From positions 124,001 to 188,000 of the forward strand of contig NZ_SRMB01000001.1 of NCBI RefSeq assembly GCF_004745645.1: a DNA stretch of 64,000 bases. The letters are read 5' to 3'. Made by a program: the position numbers and the translations under genes. Source of the stretch: Hymenobacter metallicola. GTDB taxonomy: Bacteria > Bacteroidota > Bacteroidia > Cytophagales > Hymenobacteraceae. Below, one piece after another: positions 1-8,379 of this stretch (its first letter is position 1; each line of letters begins with the position of its first letter). The notes beneath the pieces were generated by a model. It ran no database searches. It saw only the letters and a list, made by a program, of their open reading frames with translations, and had not been told where the DNA came from.

Positions 1-1
1 G

Positions 2-883
2 ACGCCCCACATTACCGTGCGGGCGCCCAGGGTGCAGGTTGCCGGGTTCGACTTTGCCGCCTTCAGCCAGCACAACGCACTGCTGGCCAACAGTCTGGAG
101 CTGTCGGGCCTGCGTGTGCTCATTGCCGGGGACGGGCGCTTTCCCCTGAATCCTAATCCTTCTCTGGTCACCCAGGAGTCGTTGGCCAAGCTGCCGGTCC
201 GGCTCAATGTGCGGCGGGTTACGCTCACCAAGGGCTACGTAGCCACTTCCTACGTAGGGCCCAAAACCGGGAAAAGCGGCAACATCACCTTCAACCGGCT
301 GCGGGTGAGTCTGCGCAACGTTACCAACGACCCGCGGCTGATGACGGCCGCCACCCCACTCGTGGCCCAGGCCAGCGGCTGGATGCAGAACAGCTGGTAT
401 GCCCAGGCCTCGTTCCGCATTCCGCTGCTCGACCCCCGCGGGAGCCACAGCGGGCAGGGTTCCTTTGGGCGGGGCTCCATTACCCTGCTCAACTCCGTAA
501 CCGAGCCTAGCCGCCTGGTGCGGTTTGAAAGCGGCAATGTGGAGCGGGCCACGGTGCAGTTTCGGGGCAACCGCCAGCAAATTTCCGGTACCATGCGGGC
601 CGAGTATTCCGACCTGAAAATGACCCTGCTTAGCCAGCAGGGCGGCCCCGATCAGAAAACCCTTTTCACCAAGCTTGGCTCCAAGCTTCTTAATGGCGTC
701 GTCATCCGGGATGACAACCCGCGGGGCCTGGGGGGCAACAAGCTCAAGACCGGCTCGATGCAAAGCCGGCGCGACTTGCGCGTGTCGGTGTTCTCTTTGT
801 GGCGACAAGGGCTGGTTAGCGGGCTGCTCAACAGCATTGGCGCCCCCAAAAAAGTAGCCCAGCGCATCAGCGAAGCTCCTTAA
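2..883 (+). CDS. AsmA/DUF748-like large protein, C-terminal part (5' end outside window)
   Basis: The reading frame is open from base 2, so the GTG at 17 is probably internal and the gene begins before the window. The visible 293 residues have no membrane segment and read as long beta-rich repeats. The segment around residues 80-110 (NITFNRLRVSLRNVTND) resembles the C-terminal part of large Bacteroidota AsmA/DUF748-like envelope proteins, which are thought to lie between inner and outer membrane. This family placement is from memory of the pattern and not from a clear motif. The basic tail ends near a hydrophobic stretch (LVSGLLNSIGAP). A stem-loop overlaps the stop codon. Confidence 0.5.
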   Translation, partial: TPHITVRAPRVQVAGFDFAAFSQHNALLANSLELSGLRVLIAGDGRFPLNPNPSLVTQESLAKLPVRLNVRRVTLTKGYVATSYVGPKTGKSGNITFNRLRVSLRNVTNDPRLMTAATPLVAQASGWMQNSWYAQASFRIPLLDPRGSHSGQGSFGRGSITLLNSVTEPSRLVRFESGNVERATVQFRGNRQQISGTMRAEYSDLKMTLLSQQGGPDQKTLFTKLGSKLLNGVVIRDDNPRGLGGNKLKTGSMQSRRDLRVSVFSLWRQGLVSGLLNSIGAPKKVAQRISEAP

Positions 884-913
884 GGAAGCCTGGCTATTGC
901 ACTGGGCTACTTT
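851..913 (+). terminator. Possible terminator stem overlapping the end of the first gene
   Basis: A 12-bp inverted repeat (AAAGTAGCCCAG at 851-862 and its complement at 902-913) encloses the stop codon at 881-883. A short T-rich run follows. The loop is long (39 nt), so this is a weak candidate. Confidence 0.3.
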
Positions 914-936
914 CTTGCGCGCGGTAGTGGGCCTAC

Positions 937-1959
937 TTAGAACTTCAGTTTTGCGGTGCTATAGGAAGACACCGGCGGCGTCTGGCCGGCCTGCAGCGCG
1001 TTGATGTTAGAGTAGAGCACGTAGGTTTCGTTGGCCGTGCGCCGGGCCATGGTGGTCGGGTACTGGGGCGGAGTCGTAAACGTGCCGCTCACCGAGGCGT
1101 CCGTCCAGTTTTTGGTCGTAGCCAGCCGGTACACCTTGGATTGGGCATTCACGGCCACGTACAGCGTATTCACGTCCTGCAGCTGGATTCCGTCGATACC
1201 AATCAGGTTTTCGCTGATGCCGACTTTGACAAAATCCTTGGGACTGGCCAGGGGTACTTTGAATAGGCTGCCATCATCGGTTTTAGCCACCAGCAGGTAG
1301 CCATCGGGGTGAATTTCGATACCGTTGAGCCCAAACTGGCCAGCGGGAGCGGCCAGGCGCTGATCCTCCAAAAACACGCTGGCGACCCCGCTAGCGTTTA
1401 CTTTATAGATGATGGGGGCAAAGCTGTCGGTAACATAGGTGTTGCCGTCGATATCTACCGCCAGGTCGTTGGCAAAATGACTCAGGTTGGGGCGCAGACT
1501 ACCCAGGTTGGTGTAGCTCAGGCGCTGGCCCGTGCTCCCAAAACTGACCAGCGCGGCCAGCTTGCCCTGGGTAGCGGCCTTGGTTCTGGTTTTGTTGTAG
1601 CCCGGGTCGGATACGGCGACCAGCAGCCGGTTGCGCAGGCCATCAATCTGCAGGCCCACCGACGACACCAGGCTGGTATCGGTGGCGAAGGGGAAGTAGC
1701 TCCCGTCGCCGAGGACCTGCCCGATGGTGCCAGTGGTCAGGGAGCTGACCAGGAAACGGCCGTTGTTGGTGTCCAGCTCCAGGCCTTCCGGATACAGGTT
1801 GGCTTGGGTAAAGGTGACGACATCGGGGCCGTCGGGCACGGGAATAATAGCCGGCTCGCTCGAGTTCAGACAAGCCGAAAGACCCACGGAACCCAGCAGC
1901 AGGGCCGAGGCTTTGGGCAGAGAAGACCACGTAAACAAGGAAGTACGCAAGAAGGACAT
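937..1959 (-). CDS. Beta-propeller (SMP-30/NHL-like) lipoprotein
   Basis: 340 residues from the ATG at 1959. The frame is open further upstream, but only this start gives a lipoprotein signal: a hydrophobic stretch followed by lipobox LSAC with Cys30. The mature part has repeated strands of the form 'PEGLELD..NGRFLVSS', 'ANDLAVDIDGNTYVTD' and 'NGIEIHPDGYLLVAK', which is the pattern of six-bladed SMP-30/gluconolactonase/NHL propellers. The Asp/Asn positions that bind the metal in SMP-30 cannot be assigned with certainty, so enzyme activity is open. It likely sits on the periplasmic face of a membrane. It is divergent from the DUF2256 gene, and no operon partner is visible. Confidence 0.7.
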   Translation of the reverse strand: MSFLRTSLFTWSSLPKASALLLGSVGLSACLNSSEPAIIPVPDGPDVVTFTQANLYPEGLELDTNNGRFLVSSLTTGTIGQVLGDGSYFPFATDTSLVSSVGLQIDGLRNRLLVAVSDPGYNKTRTKAATQGKLAALVSFGSTGQRLSYTNLGSLRPNLSHFANDLAVDIDGNTYVTDSFAPIIYKVNASGVASVFLEDQRLAAPAGQFGLNGIEIHPDGYLLVAKTDDGSLFKVPLASPKDFVKVGISENLIGIDGIQLQDVNTLYVAVNAQSKVYRLATTKNWTDASVSGTFTTPPQYPTTMARRTANETYVLYSNINALQAGQTPPVSSYSTAKLKF

Positions 1960-2081
1960 CAGCAAAAAGGAGTTAATGAGATAGGGTAAGGCCAAATAAG
2001 GCAACAGCGGAAATCTGGAAAGGATGCTACTGCAACAATCCCGGGGCAGGGGAGTTAACGAAGACGCCCGTCTTTTCGCAT

Positions 2082-2264
2082 ATGCCCCGGTCAACTGCTT
2101 CCCGCCCCGCAAAATTGGTCAAAGGTAACCTCCCTACCAAAGTATGCCTCACCTGCGGCCGGCCTTTTGAATACCGCAAGAAATGGCGCAACTGCTGGGA
2201 GGAGGTAAAGTACTGCGGGGAGCGGTGCCAACGCAACAAGCCGACCCGCCCCGCAAGTTCATGA
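2082..2264 (+). CDS. DUF2256 family zinc-finger protein
   Basis: 60 residues. The core KVCLTCGRPFEYRKKW followed by WEEVKYCGERC matches the DUF2256 pattern, with Cys22, Cys25, Cys45 and Cys49 as likely zinc ligands and an additional Cys38. The family has no established function; such small proteins are usually found beside photolyase/cryptochrome or unrelated genes. The ATG at 2082 lies inside the longer upstream frame of the opposite-strand lipoprotein, which is a further reason for choosing the shorter start of that neighbour. Confidence 0.8.
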   Translation: MPRSTASRPAKLVKGNLPTKVCLTCGRPFEYRKKWRNCWEEVKYCGERCQRNKPTRPASS

Positions 2265-2339
2265 GATGACTAGGTCCTGTAGTAAGGGCCTTGCTGAAGT
2301 CGGGATGGGAGCTGTAACTTGAAGCCCAAACTCTGACGA

Positions 2340-3968
2340 ATGAATCGACGACTGTTTCTCCGTAACGGCAGCCTGGCGGGCGTGGCCCTTTCTACCCTGA
2401 CCTTTGGTGCCTGCGCCTCTGAATCCAAAGACCCGCAGCAGGCCGCGGACGGCGCCGGCCCGGCCTCCGACAGCTTCGAGCTGCAGGAAGCTACCATTGC
2501 CGAGCTGCAGCAGCAAATGAGCAGCGGGCAGCGCACGGCCCGCAGCCTCACCGAGCTGTACTTAAAGCGCATCGAGGCCATCGACAAAAACGGCCCCCGG
2601 CTCAACTCGGTGATTGAAGTAAACCCCGACGCGCTGGCCATGGCCGACGCCCTGGACAAGGAGCGCAAAGCCGGCAAGCTGCGCGGCCCCCTGCACGGCA
2701 TTCCGGTGCTGATTAAAGACAACATCGACACGGCCGACCAGATGCAGACCACGGCCGGGGCCCTGGTGCTGGCCGGGCACAAGGCCCAGCGGGATGCCTT
2801 TATCGTGCAGAAGCTGCGGGCCGCCGGAGCCGTGCTGCTGGGCAAAACCAACCTGAGCGAGTGGGCTAATTTCCGCTCGACGCGCTCGACCAGCGGCTGG
2901 AGCAGCCGGGGCGGCCAAACCAAGAATGCCTACATCCTGGACCGCACCCCTAGCGGCTCCAGCTCGGGCTCGGGCGTGGCCGTGGCGGCCAACCTCTGCG
3001 CCGTGGCCATCGGCACCGAAACCGACGGCTCGGTCGTGTCGCCGGCTTCGTGCTCGGGCATTGTCGGCATCAAGCCCACGGTGGGCCTGCTCAGCCGGTC
3101 GGGTATTATTCCGATTTCGGCTACCCAGGATACGGCTGGCCCCATGGCCCGCACCGTGCGCGACGCAGCCCTGCTGCTCGGCGCCCTCACGGGCGCAGAC
3201 GCGGCCGATGCCGTAACCCAGGAAAGCACCGGTAAGGCCCCGGCCGACTACAGCACTTTTCTGAAGACCGACGGCTTGCAGGGCAAGCGCCTGGGCGTGG
3301 AGAAAAACCACCTGAAAGGCAGCTCCGACGCTATTGCGCTGCTACACGCGGCCCTGGAGCAACTTAAAGCGCAGGGAGCTACCATTGTGGAAGTCGAGCT
3401 GGAAAAGCAAATCGACCCGCTGGGCGAGGCCGAGTACGACGTGCTGCTCTACGAATTCAAGGACGGGGTGAATAAGTACCTGAGCACGGCCGGCGCCCAG
3501 GTCAAAACCATTGAAGAGGTCATGGCCTTCAACACCCAGAACAAGGCTAAAGCCATGCCTTTCTTCCAACAGGAAATCCTGGAAGCCTCCAACAAAACCG
3601 ACGGGCTGGGCAGCGCCAAGTACCAGGCGGCCCGGAAGAAGTCGCACCAAGGCGCCCGGCAGGCCCTCGACGCGGCCCTGCGCGACAACCGCCTCGACGC
3701 CATCGTGGCCGTCACCAACGGCCCCGCGCCCTGCCTCGACCTGATCAACGGGGACTCCTGGAAAGGGCCAGGCTTTTCCTCGCCCGCGGCCATGGCCGGC
3801 TACCCCCACATCACCGTGCCCATGGGCCAGGCCCACGGGTTGCCCGTCGGGCTGTCGTTTGTGGGCGGAGCTTACCAGGAAGGCCCCCTGCTGACGTTGG
3901 CTTATGCCTACGAGCAAGCCAGTAAGAAGCGCGTGGCCCCCGAGTTTCGGGCGCCGTTTGTCGGGTAG
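2340..3968 (+). CDS. Amidase-signature family hydrolase, exported
   Basis: 542 residues. The N-terminus has a twin-arginine-like motif (NRRLFLR, residues 2-8) and a lipobox-like Cys25 (TFGAC), so the protein is probably folded before export and may be lipid-anchored. The amidase-signature triad is visible: Lys126 in PVLIKDN, cis-Ser208 in the GSSSGSG loop and nucleophile Ser231 in TETDGSVVSPAS. The family hydrolyses amides ranging from small nitrile-derived amides to acyl-amino acids, and the substrate cannot be told here. Length is typical for the larger secreted members. It stands alone between a DUF2256 gene and a convergent T9SS protease and shares a strong bidirectional terminator with the latter. 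Confidence 0.9.
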   Translation: MNRRLFLRNGSLAGVALSTLTFGACASESKDPQQAADGAGPASDSFELQEATIAELQQQMSSGQRTARSLTELYLKRIEAIDKNGPRLNSVIEVNPDALAMADALDKERKAGKLRGPLHGIPVLIKDNIDTADQMQTTAGALVLAGHKAQRDAFIVQKLRAAGAVLLGKTNLSEWANFRSTRSTSGWSSRGGQTKNAYILDRTPSGSSSGSGVAVAANLCAVAIGTETDGSVVSPASCSGIVGIKPTVGLLSRSGIIPISATQDTAGPMARTVRDAALLLGALTGADAADAVTQESTGKAPADYSTFLKTDGLQGKRLGVEKNHLKGSSDAIALLHAALEQLKAQGATIVEVELEKQIDPLGEAEYDVLLYEFKDGVNKYLSTAGAQVKTIEEVMAFNTQNKAKAMPFFQQEILEASNKTDGLGSAKYQAARKKSHQGARQALDAALRDNRLDAIVAVTNGPAPCLDLINGDSWKGPGFSSPAAMAGYPHITVPMGQAHGLPVGLSFVGGAYQEGPLLTLAYAYEQASKKRVAPEFRAPFVG

Positions 3969-3992
3969 GCAGCCAGCACTTCGAGGCTTTAA

Positions 3993-4031
3993 CCCGAAAA
4001 GGCCCGACTCATTGAGTCGGGCCTTTTCGGG
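3993..4031. terminator. Bidirectional terminator between amidase and T9SS protease
   Basis: Near-perfect palindrome with 17-bp arms (CCCGAAAAGGCCCGACT and its complement) and a short ATTG-type loop. It lies between two convergent genes and carries A/T runs within both arms, so it can serve both strands. Confidence 0.75.
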
Positions 4032-4051
4032 TCCGGAGAATGTTGGTGCGC

Positions 4052-6802
4052 TTAGTGGGTTACGACTACGCGGCCGGTTTGCGTTTTCTGGTTAGCCTGC
4101 AGCTTAAAGAGGTAGGTGCCAGCGGGCAGCTTAGCCGCGTCCAGAGTCTGCTCGTGGTAGCCAGCCGTTTGCTGGGCTTGTAGCACGGTTTGCACTTTGC
4201 GGCCCATCATGTCGAACAGCTCCAGCTGCACGGGGCCTTCCTGGGCGAGGCTGTAGCCAAGCACGGCCTGGGTGGCAAAGGGGTTCGGGGCTACGACGGC
4301 CTCCATGGCCACGGCCGTTGCCGTAGTGCCAGATGACTGCGAAGCCGGGGCAGTAGTGGCTGCATCCACCGGGGCCGACGTCCACTGGTCGTGGGTGCGG
4401 GTCACAATTACGGCGAAGTCGGCGCGCTTTACCGGCTGGCTGGGCTTGAAGGTGGCGTGCACGGTGGGCTGCAGGTCGTAGGGGCCCTGGGTTACGCTGT
4501 AGTAGGCATTGATGATGTTCATGTCCAGGGCTACCTGCACGTAGCCCGCCAGCCCGGCCGGAATCTGGGCGGCGTCTTCAATCGGAATGCGCTTGCCGTT
4601 TACCTCTACCGTCAGGGCGCCAGTAGCTTGCTGGGCCTTGTTCTGCAGGCCCAGGCTTTGCACCAGCGAATACGTCAGGCTGGCCCGTGTTACGGCCTGC
4701 TCGGGGCCAAAAGAGCCGGGAGCCACTTCCTTCATCACCCCGTTCTGGGCATAGTTCCGGTCGCGCAGGGCCGCGCCCGGGGTGGTTACCGAGGTAGCCA
4801 GCAGCTGCTGGGCCGCGCTGACGTCGCCGAAGGGAGCGGCACCGTTCAGGGGCAGAAACTGCCGGATAGCCTGCCCCATGAGCAGGTAGTCGGCCAGCTG
4901 AATGCGGGTCAGGTTTTGGTCGGGCTTAAAGCCGTTGGACAGACCGTCCATCAACCGCTTGCTGATGGCCATTTCAATGGAAGCCTTGGCCGGGTGTGTG
5001 GCTACGTCGGTAAGGCCGGTAGAGCCCTGGGCCTGGTTGAGCGAGATGGTGCCGTTTACCGTCTCGGGCAGGGCCACGCCCTGCAAGCCGTCCAGGCGCA
5101 CGGTCCAGGTGCCGGCTTCGGGGCTAGCCACCGCTACGGCCCGGCCGGGGCTGGTGGCGAAGAGCACGGAAATGCCCGAGGCATAGCGCTGCCCGCTGGG
5201 CGAGAGCAGCACCAAGTTGATGGGGTTGCCGGTTTCGCCCAGCAGGCCACTGACTTTGCAGCTCACTTCCAGGGACGTCGTGCCGGCCGGCACGCTAAAG
5301 GTGCGGCTGTTGGTAGCGGCCGTGGCGGGGCTGTAGTTGATGGAGAAAGTCGAGTTGGCCACGGCCGTATTCACGCTGCTGAAGAAGGTGCGGTCGGCAT
5401 TGACGGTGGGGCCGTAGCCGGCCAGGCGGAAAGCCCGGTCGACGGCGGCGTAGGCATTAGCCATGCCGTGGCCCGTTTCCCACGACTCGCGGTTGGGCAG
5501 GTTGGTAGCGGTTTGTTCCAGAATTTCCTTTACCTGCAGGGGCGTCAGGCTGGGGTTGGCGTCCAGCATCAGGGCCACAATGCCGGCCACGTGCGGGGCT
5601 GCCATCGAGGTGCCCGTGAGGGTGGTGTAGTAGGGCAGGTGCGCCGGGGCAATGGTTTCGATGTCCTGCTGGGTGCTGAGCACACCCACTGGCGAAACCG
5701 TGCGCGTCGAGACAATGTCGGTGCCGGGGGCCGTTACGGTCGGCTCATCGCGCCAGGTAAACGACTGGCCGTCCTGGGTGAAGGAACCGCCCACGCCCTT
5801 GCGGCCCCGGGACGAGGATGGCGCCAGCACGCCGGCTTTGTCGGAGTTGGCCACGCAAATAACCCAGGGCGCTTTTTTGTAGTTGCCGGTAATCGTGCCC
5901 GAGCCTGAGCCCGAGTTACCAGCCGAGAATACCACCACCATGTTGCGGTCCACGCAGCGCTTGGTGGCTATTGTAATCGGGTCGGCCGGGTTGACGCTGG
6001 TGGCAATGTCGCTGGTGGTGCCGAAGGAGTTGGTGATAACGCGGATGTTGTACTGAAACTGGTGCACCAGGGCGTAGTCGAAAGCGCCCACGACGTCTAG
6101 TATAAACAGGCCAGCTCCCGTGCCGTAGCCAATCAGGTCGGCCCCGGGGGCCACGCCGGCATACTTGCCGTTGGAAGCGGCGCCCGTAGCGCCGACGATG
6201 CCCGCTACGTGGGTGCCGTGCCCGCCGGTCTGGTCGGTGTTCGGCACGTCTTCAAGGTAGGTAATGGGCAGCATCGGGTCCTGGGCGTTCAGGTTGGTCG
6301 TGCCCAGCACGTTCTGCTTCAGGTTCTGCCCCAGCTTCAGGTCGGGGTGGGTGCCGTCGATGCCGCTGTCGTTGACCAGCACGCCGATGCCCTTGCCCGA
6401 TACCGGCAGCCCCCCGTTGCGTTGGGTGAAGCTGGGCTCCAGACGCACCTTCTGGGCCCCGGTCAGGGCGGTGGCCCCGTCATTATCCCGCTGCAGGGAG
6501 CGGTTCAGATAGACCGACACCACGTTGGGGTTGGCGGCTAGCTGATTGATTTGGACCGTAGTAGCCAGCACGCCGGCCACGGGCAGGGCGTGCATGGTGC
6601 GGCCGTGGGTGATGCCCAGCGTTTTGAGCAGCTGCAGGTCGGAGGCGGATGGAGCGCCTTCTCCCCGGAAAGTGACTACCACCTGGTGCAGGGTCGTGGC
6701 ATTAGCCAGCGCCGACTGCAGGTGAGAGTCGATGAAGGCCTGAGAAAAAGCAACGGCGGAGCTGCCCATCCAGAGCAGCATGCCTAGTAAAGTTTTTTTC
6801 AT
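4052..6802 (-). CDS. Subtilisin-like S8 peptidase with SLH-like repeats and T9SS sorting domain
   Basis: 916 residues. A signal peptide (residues 1-21, ending FSQA) is followed by an I9-like propeptide region and a subtilisin domain: Asp145 in NDSGID, His195 in GGHGTHVAG, Asn296 in FSAGNSG and Ser399 in GTSMAAPHVAG. Around 470-600 comes a beta-sandwich (EAGTWTVRLDG) like those after many secreted subtilases. Residues about 610-810 hold three S-layer-homology-like repeats (for example FKPSQPVKRADFAVIV). The last 80 residues form a type A T9SS sorting domain (VAPNPF ... LPAGTYLFKL). The protein should cross the outer membrane through T9SS and be surface-attached or released. The first catalytic block reads NDSGID where LDTGID is usual. 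Confidence 0.93.
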   Translation of the reverse strand: MKKTLLGMLLWMGSSAVAFSQAFIDSHLQSALANATTLHQVVVTFRGEGAPSASDLQLLKTLGITHGRTMHALPVAGVLATTVQINQLAANPNVVSVYLNRSLQRDNDGATALTGAQKVRLEPSFTQRNGGLPVSGKGIGVLVNDSGIDGTHPDLKLGQNLKQNVLGTTNLNAQDPMLPITYLEDVPNTDQTGGHGTHVAGIVGATGAASNGKYAGVAPGADLIGYGTGAGLFILDVVGAFDYALVHQFQYNIRVITNSFGTTSDIATSVNPADPITIATKRCVDRNMVVVFSAGNSGSGSGTITGNYKKAPWVICVANSDKAGVLAPSSSRGRKGVGGSFTQDGQSFTWRDEPTVTAPGTDIVSTRTVSPVGVLSTQQDIETIAPAHLPYYTTLTGTSMAAPHVAGIVALMLDANPSLTPLQVKEILEQTATNLPNRESWETGHGMANAYAAVDRAFRLAGYGPTVNADRTFFSSVNTAVANSTFSINYSPATAATNSRTFSVPAGTTSLEVSCKVSGLLGETGNPINLVLLSPSGQRYASGISVLFATSPGRAVAVASPEAGTWTVRLDGLQGVALPETVNGTISLNQAQGSTGLTDVATHPAKASIEMAISKRLMDGLSNGFKPDQNLTRIQLADYLLMGQAIRQFLPLNGAAPFGDVSAAQQLLATSVTTPGAALRDRNYAQNGVMKEVAPGSFGPEQAVTRASLTYSLVQSLGLQNKAQQATGALTVEVNGKRIPIEDAAQIPAGLAGYVQVALDMNIINAYYSVTQGPYDLQPTVHATFKPSQPVKRADFAVIVTRTHDQWTSAPVDAATTAPASQSSGTTATAVAMEAVVAPNPFATQAVLGYSLAQEGPVQLELFDMMGRKVQTVLQAQQTAGYHEQTLDAAKLPAGTYLFKLQANQKTQTGRVVVTH

Positions 6803-7272
6803 AAATGGAGAGGCGGTGGGCTTTATGAAGATTTCATGAAGAGCTACGGCACATCTCCCCTAATGGATTCCGTTTTTTTAGAATATTTTTAAGGATTCAA
6901 TATTAAAACTCTGTATTATATGAGGAATTAGCAGTAACACAATACTTTTGTTGATGATATAGTAAAATATGTTTCTTTGAAATATCATAGTGCTCGAAAA
7001 CCGCGCAGGACAGTAAATCCAGGAATAGATATACTTCGCGCAACTATCCAGATGCCCTGGCTTCGACACTGTGGCCCAAGGCACCACGGATAAGTTTGAC
7101 CTTTCCTAGAAAAACGGCGTCCACGGATACTGGATGATTATGCCCGGGTAGAATACGCTGATGACCGGCTTTACTGCGGGTTCTACCTGCCCGGCGCTCT
7201 TGTGGTGGTTCCGCTGCCGGAGCTGCGGCTGGAATAGGTGGAGGATTTGAGGTAGTGTAAAGGCTTAGAAGA
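6803..7272. other. AT-rich intergenic stretch with a gene remnant
   Basis: 470 bases with strikingly lower GC from about 6875 to 7010 than the surrounding sequence. No convincing gene starts here. An open frame on the minus strand (6878-7087) has a low-complexity hydrophobic composition and no start context, so I do not call it. The right half carries the remnant described at 7100-7237. Confidence 0.6.
7100..7237 (+). pseudogene. C-terminal remnant of an unidentified gene
   Basis: An open frame without any start codon runs from just after an in-frame TGA (7097-7099) to TAG at 7235. It reads like coding sequence: LDDYARVEYADDRLYCG followed by FYLPGALVVVPLPELRLE, with the normal GC-rich third positions of this genome, unlike the AT-rich bases immediately before it. 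The parent family is not recognised. It may be the end of a gene whose front was lost when the AT-rich piece arrived. Confidence 0.35.
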
Positions 7273-7602
7273 TTAGCCGAGACAATATGCGGTTGACAGC
7301 CCTAGAAAAACGGCTAGAGCAATGATCCACAACGCGAATGTCGAAGGTTTGACGCTGCTGAAAACTTGTGCCAGGAACAGGCAATAAGCAATAAGAAGTG
7401 TCAATGCTAAGGCTGCTAGCCAATAAAGCAACAAATTAGAGAGTGAACTGCCACTGGTACTTAAATAGCCAATGGTGAGCGGTAGCTCGCAGCAAAGCAT
7501 AAATACTGGCAGAGTAATTTTCCAGAAGCTTTTCGGCTTATCAGGCTTTGTGCCGATTGTGGCTGCATCAAACAGAATGGTGAAGAGGTCTAGAATATTC
7601 AT
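7273..7602 (-). CDS. Small membrane protein of unknown function
   Basis: 109 residues from the ATG at 7602. The frame is open upstream, but that part overlaps the preceding gene. After a short N-terminus (MNILDLFTILFDAATIG) there are three predicted membrane segments, around residues 28-50, 55-82 and 88-108. No family recognised. It starts 10 nt after the stop of the upstream unknown gene, so the two are probably one transcript. Both are less GC-rich than the genes around them, which suggests acquisition from elsewhere. Confidence 0.55.
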   Translation of the reverse strand: MNILDLFTILFDAATIGTKPDKPKSFWKITLPVFMLCCELPLTIGYLSTSGSSLSNLLLYWLAALALTLLIAYCLFLAQVFSSVKPSTFALWIIALAVFLGLSTAYCLG

Positions 7603-7612
7603 TATTAATAAT

Positions 7613-8320
7613 TCATGTAAGGTTGAAGTACTCAAGAGTAGAGTGGGTATAAATGGCATTATACAATTGCTTTGAACAGACGAGTAGCAGCCAACCGGCA
7701 TCTTCCGGATGCCGCAGGCACCACGAATGGTCGGCGGCAAAGACATAGCTAGGATAGTCTGGGTCGCGCTGCATGATAGGGCTTAAATCGGCTGCTATTC
7801 CGAGTTCGAGCCAGTCTACTACATCGTTATCATCAGTAAAACGGTAGTTGCCGTCATCTATGGTGCCGTAAAAATATGTTGGCGTGGTAGCACCCTGAAC
7901 GGCAACCAATTCCTGAACAAAAGCAGCTTCCAAAGCATTACTGGAGCCCAGGTTTGGCGGCCAGTGTCCGTTGTACTGCTGTCGAATGGCAGCAGTGTCA
8001 AAAGATGCGTTGTAGGGTACGCCCAGACTGGTAGCAATTTCATGATAGGTAATTGGCTCCAGATTTTCAGGCGCTGGGAAACCACCCACAATCTGATAGG
8101 TATTCCAGAAGTTTACTCTATTATTCAAGGCCTCAATAGACCGGGTGGAAAAGGAATAATCGGCCAATGGAATGCGCCGGTCGATGCCCAGTGGCGTCAG
8201 AATTTTAAGATAAACGGCGAAACCTGGCGGTAAAGCTTCCTTCAAGGGCGACTCATGACGAAGCGTTGAAGCGGATAGCCAATCGACTTGATGCTTTATT
8301 GTAACTGATTGTAAACCCAT
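7613..8320 (-). CDS. Unknown 235-residue cytoplasmic protein
   Basis: No signal peptide or membrane segment. The C-terminal half (VVDWLELGIAAD, then YVFAADHSWCLRHPEDAGW) is reminiscent of small proteins that read local polymorphic-toxin immunity or SMI1-like folds, but no signature is present and I do not assign a function. GC content is clearly below that of flanking genes. It is divergent from the ABC-F gene with 59 nt between, and is followed 10 nt later by a small membrane protein, probably co-transcribed. Confidence 0.55.
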   Translation of the reverse strand: MGLQSVTIKHQVDWLSASTLRHESPLKEALPPGFAVYLKILTPLGIDRRIPLADYSFSTRSIEALNNRVNFWNTYQIVGGFPAPENLEPITYHEIATSLGVPYNASFDTAAIRQQYNGHWPPNLGSSNALEAAFVQELVAVQGATTPTYFYGTIDDGNYRFTDDNDVVDWLELGIAADLSPIMQRDPDYPSYVFAADHSWCLRHPEDAGWLLLVCSKQLYNAIYTHSTLEYFNLT

Positions 8321-8346
8321 ACGCTATAGTAGCGCTCAGAAACCCG

Positions 8347-8354
8347 TACCTTTG
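8347..8354 (+). promoter_or_regulatory. -7 promoter element of the ABC-F gene
   Basis: TACCTTTG matches the Bacteroidota -7 consensus TAnnTTTG and lies 25 nt before the ATG at 8380. I do not see a good -33 TTG at the expected distance. Confidence 0.5.
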
Positions 8355-8379
8355 CGGCTTCAAAGCCCCGCAAAGTAGG

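Noticed and set aside
4391..5908. 505-codon open frame on the plus strand opposite the T9SS protease
   Set aside because: It is antisense to a gene with intact catalytic motifs, its translation is Gly/His/Val-rich low complexity typical of reversed GC-rich codons, and it has no start context.
6878..7087. 69-codon minus-strand frame in the AT-rich stretch
   Set aside because: Composition reflects AT richness only; no start context, no domain, and it ends beside the T9SS protease promoter region.
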